A stretch of 5,871 nucleotides of DNA from an uncultured Clostridia bacterium (GTDB lineage: Bacteria > Bacillota > Clostridia > Christensenellales > Aristaeellaceae): NCBI GenBank assembly GCA_937906775.1, contig CALCUD010000024.1, forward strand, positions 1 to 5,871. Reading direction: 5' to 3'. The notes beneath the pieces were generated by a model, which was not told the DNA's origin, did not search any database, and saw only the letters and a list, made by a program, of their open reading frames with translations. Made by a program: the position numbers and the translations under genes. Positions 5,482-5,871 of this stretch are shown in pieces. Numbering within the stretch: position 1 is the stretch's first letter; each line of letters begins with the position of its first letter.

Positions 5482-5871
5482 ATGGATATCGCAACCGAAC
5501 TGATCATCAATGAGGATATTCGCGACCACGAGATTCGCCTGATCGACGAGAACGGCGAACAACTTGGCGTCATGACGATTCAGCAGGCGCTGGCTCTGGG
5601 CGAAGAGCGCGGGCTCGACGTTGCCAAGATTCAGCCCGGCGCAAAGCCCCCTGTCTGTAAACTGCTGGATTATGACAAGTACCGCTACGAGCAATCCAAG
5701 CGGGAACGCGAAAACCGCAAGAATCAGCGCGTTGTCGACATCAAGGAGGTTCAGCTGTCCGCCACCATCGAAGAAAACGATGTGAACACCAAGGCGAAGA
5801 TGGCGATCCGCTTCCTTGAAGGCGGCGACAAGGTCAAGGTTTCCATTCGCTTCCGCGGCCGCCAGATTACG
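5482..5871 (+). CDS. infC: Translation initiation factor IF-3, 3' end cut off by the window
   Basis: IF3 binds the 30S subunit, keeps it apart from 50S and checks start codon and initiator tRNA pairing. The 130 codons seen here run to the window edge without a stop; the family is usually about 170-180 residues, so roughly 40-50 are missing. The N-terminal domain contains INEDIRDHEIRLIDENGEQLG (9-29) and the signature KPPVCKLLDYDKYRYE (55-70). A basic linker (about 71-83) leads to the C-terminal domain, which begins with IKEVQLSATIEENDV (87-101) and reaches FRGRQ (124-128). The first residues MDIATELI precede the conserved INEDIR block. I use the ATG at 5482, though an ATC at 5488 is possible. 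rpmI and rplT are expected next, outside the window. Control is probably by the attenuator leader. Confidence 0.96.
   Translation, partial: MDIATELIINEDIRDHEIRLIDENGEQLGVMTIQQALALGEERGLDVAKIQPGAKPPVCKLLDYDKYRYEQSKRERENRKNQRVVDIKEVQLSATIEENDVNTKAKMAIRFLEGGDKVKVSIRFRGRQIT

Noticed and set aside
5744..5752. Internal SD-like AAGGAGGTT within infC.
   Set aside because: It comes from conserved IF3 codons (IKEV), and no start codon with supporting reading frame follows at a suitable distance.

Overview
The window looks like a chromosomal housekeeping segment from a fairly GC-rich Firmicute, most likely in the Clostridia. This rests on the ylxM-ffh pair, strong GGAGG-type ribosome binding sites, consensus sigma-A promoters (several with an extended -10 TGn), an L20-type leader before infC, and a secreted protein with PG_binding_1 repeats. 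The lineage is inferred; no rRNA or other taxonomic marker is present. I see no mobile element, CRISPR array, tRNA or rRNA gene.

Layout. Positions 1-1436 (minus strand) hold the signal recognition particle operon: ylxM overlaps the start of ffh by 11 bp, and ffh runs off the left edge. Its promoter is a perfect TTGACA-N16-TATAAT. The -35 box of that promoter lies inside the terminator hairpin of the upstream gene. Positions 1543-2774 (minus) encode a secreted protein with two peptidoglycan-binding repeats, Pro/Thr linkers and a C-terminal domain I cannot name, behind an extended -10 promoter. Positions 2800-4077 (minus) encode an archaeal-type cofactor-independent phosphoglycerate mutase (apgM family). 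Its real start is a GTG at 4009-4011.

A 217-bp divergent region (4012-4228) separates apgM from pfkA (plus strand, 4229-5278, 6-phosphofructokinase). It carries one promoter for each direction and a T-free, purine-rich tract with two A-tract repeats 21 bp apart. Two glycolytic functions are therefore divergently transcribed from one region. Downstream of pfkA, a consensus promoter (5298-5326) drives a leader of about 150 nt ending in a strong intrinsic terminator directly before infC (translation initiation factor IF3), which runs off the right edge. The leader fits an L20-type attenuator, and I can see a competing long-range pairing that would act as antiterminator.

Most of the window is ordinary core genome. 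The points most worth checking are the shared terminator/promoter at 1409-1456, the palindrome over the predicted ylxM start site, the phased A-tract repeats before pfkA, the infC leader and its tightly spaced start codon, the Ala at the phosphoryl-donor position of PfkA, and the unnamed C-terminal domain of the secreted protein. I do not find a convincing previously undescribed multi-gene system.
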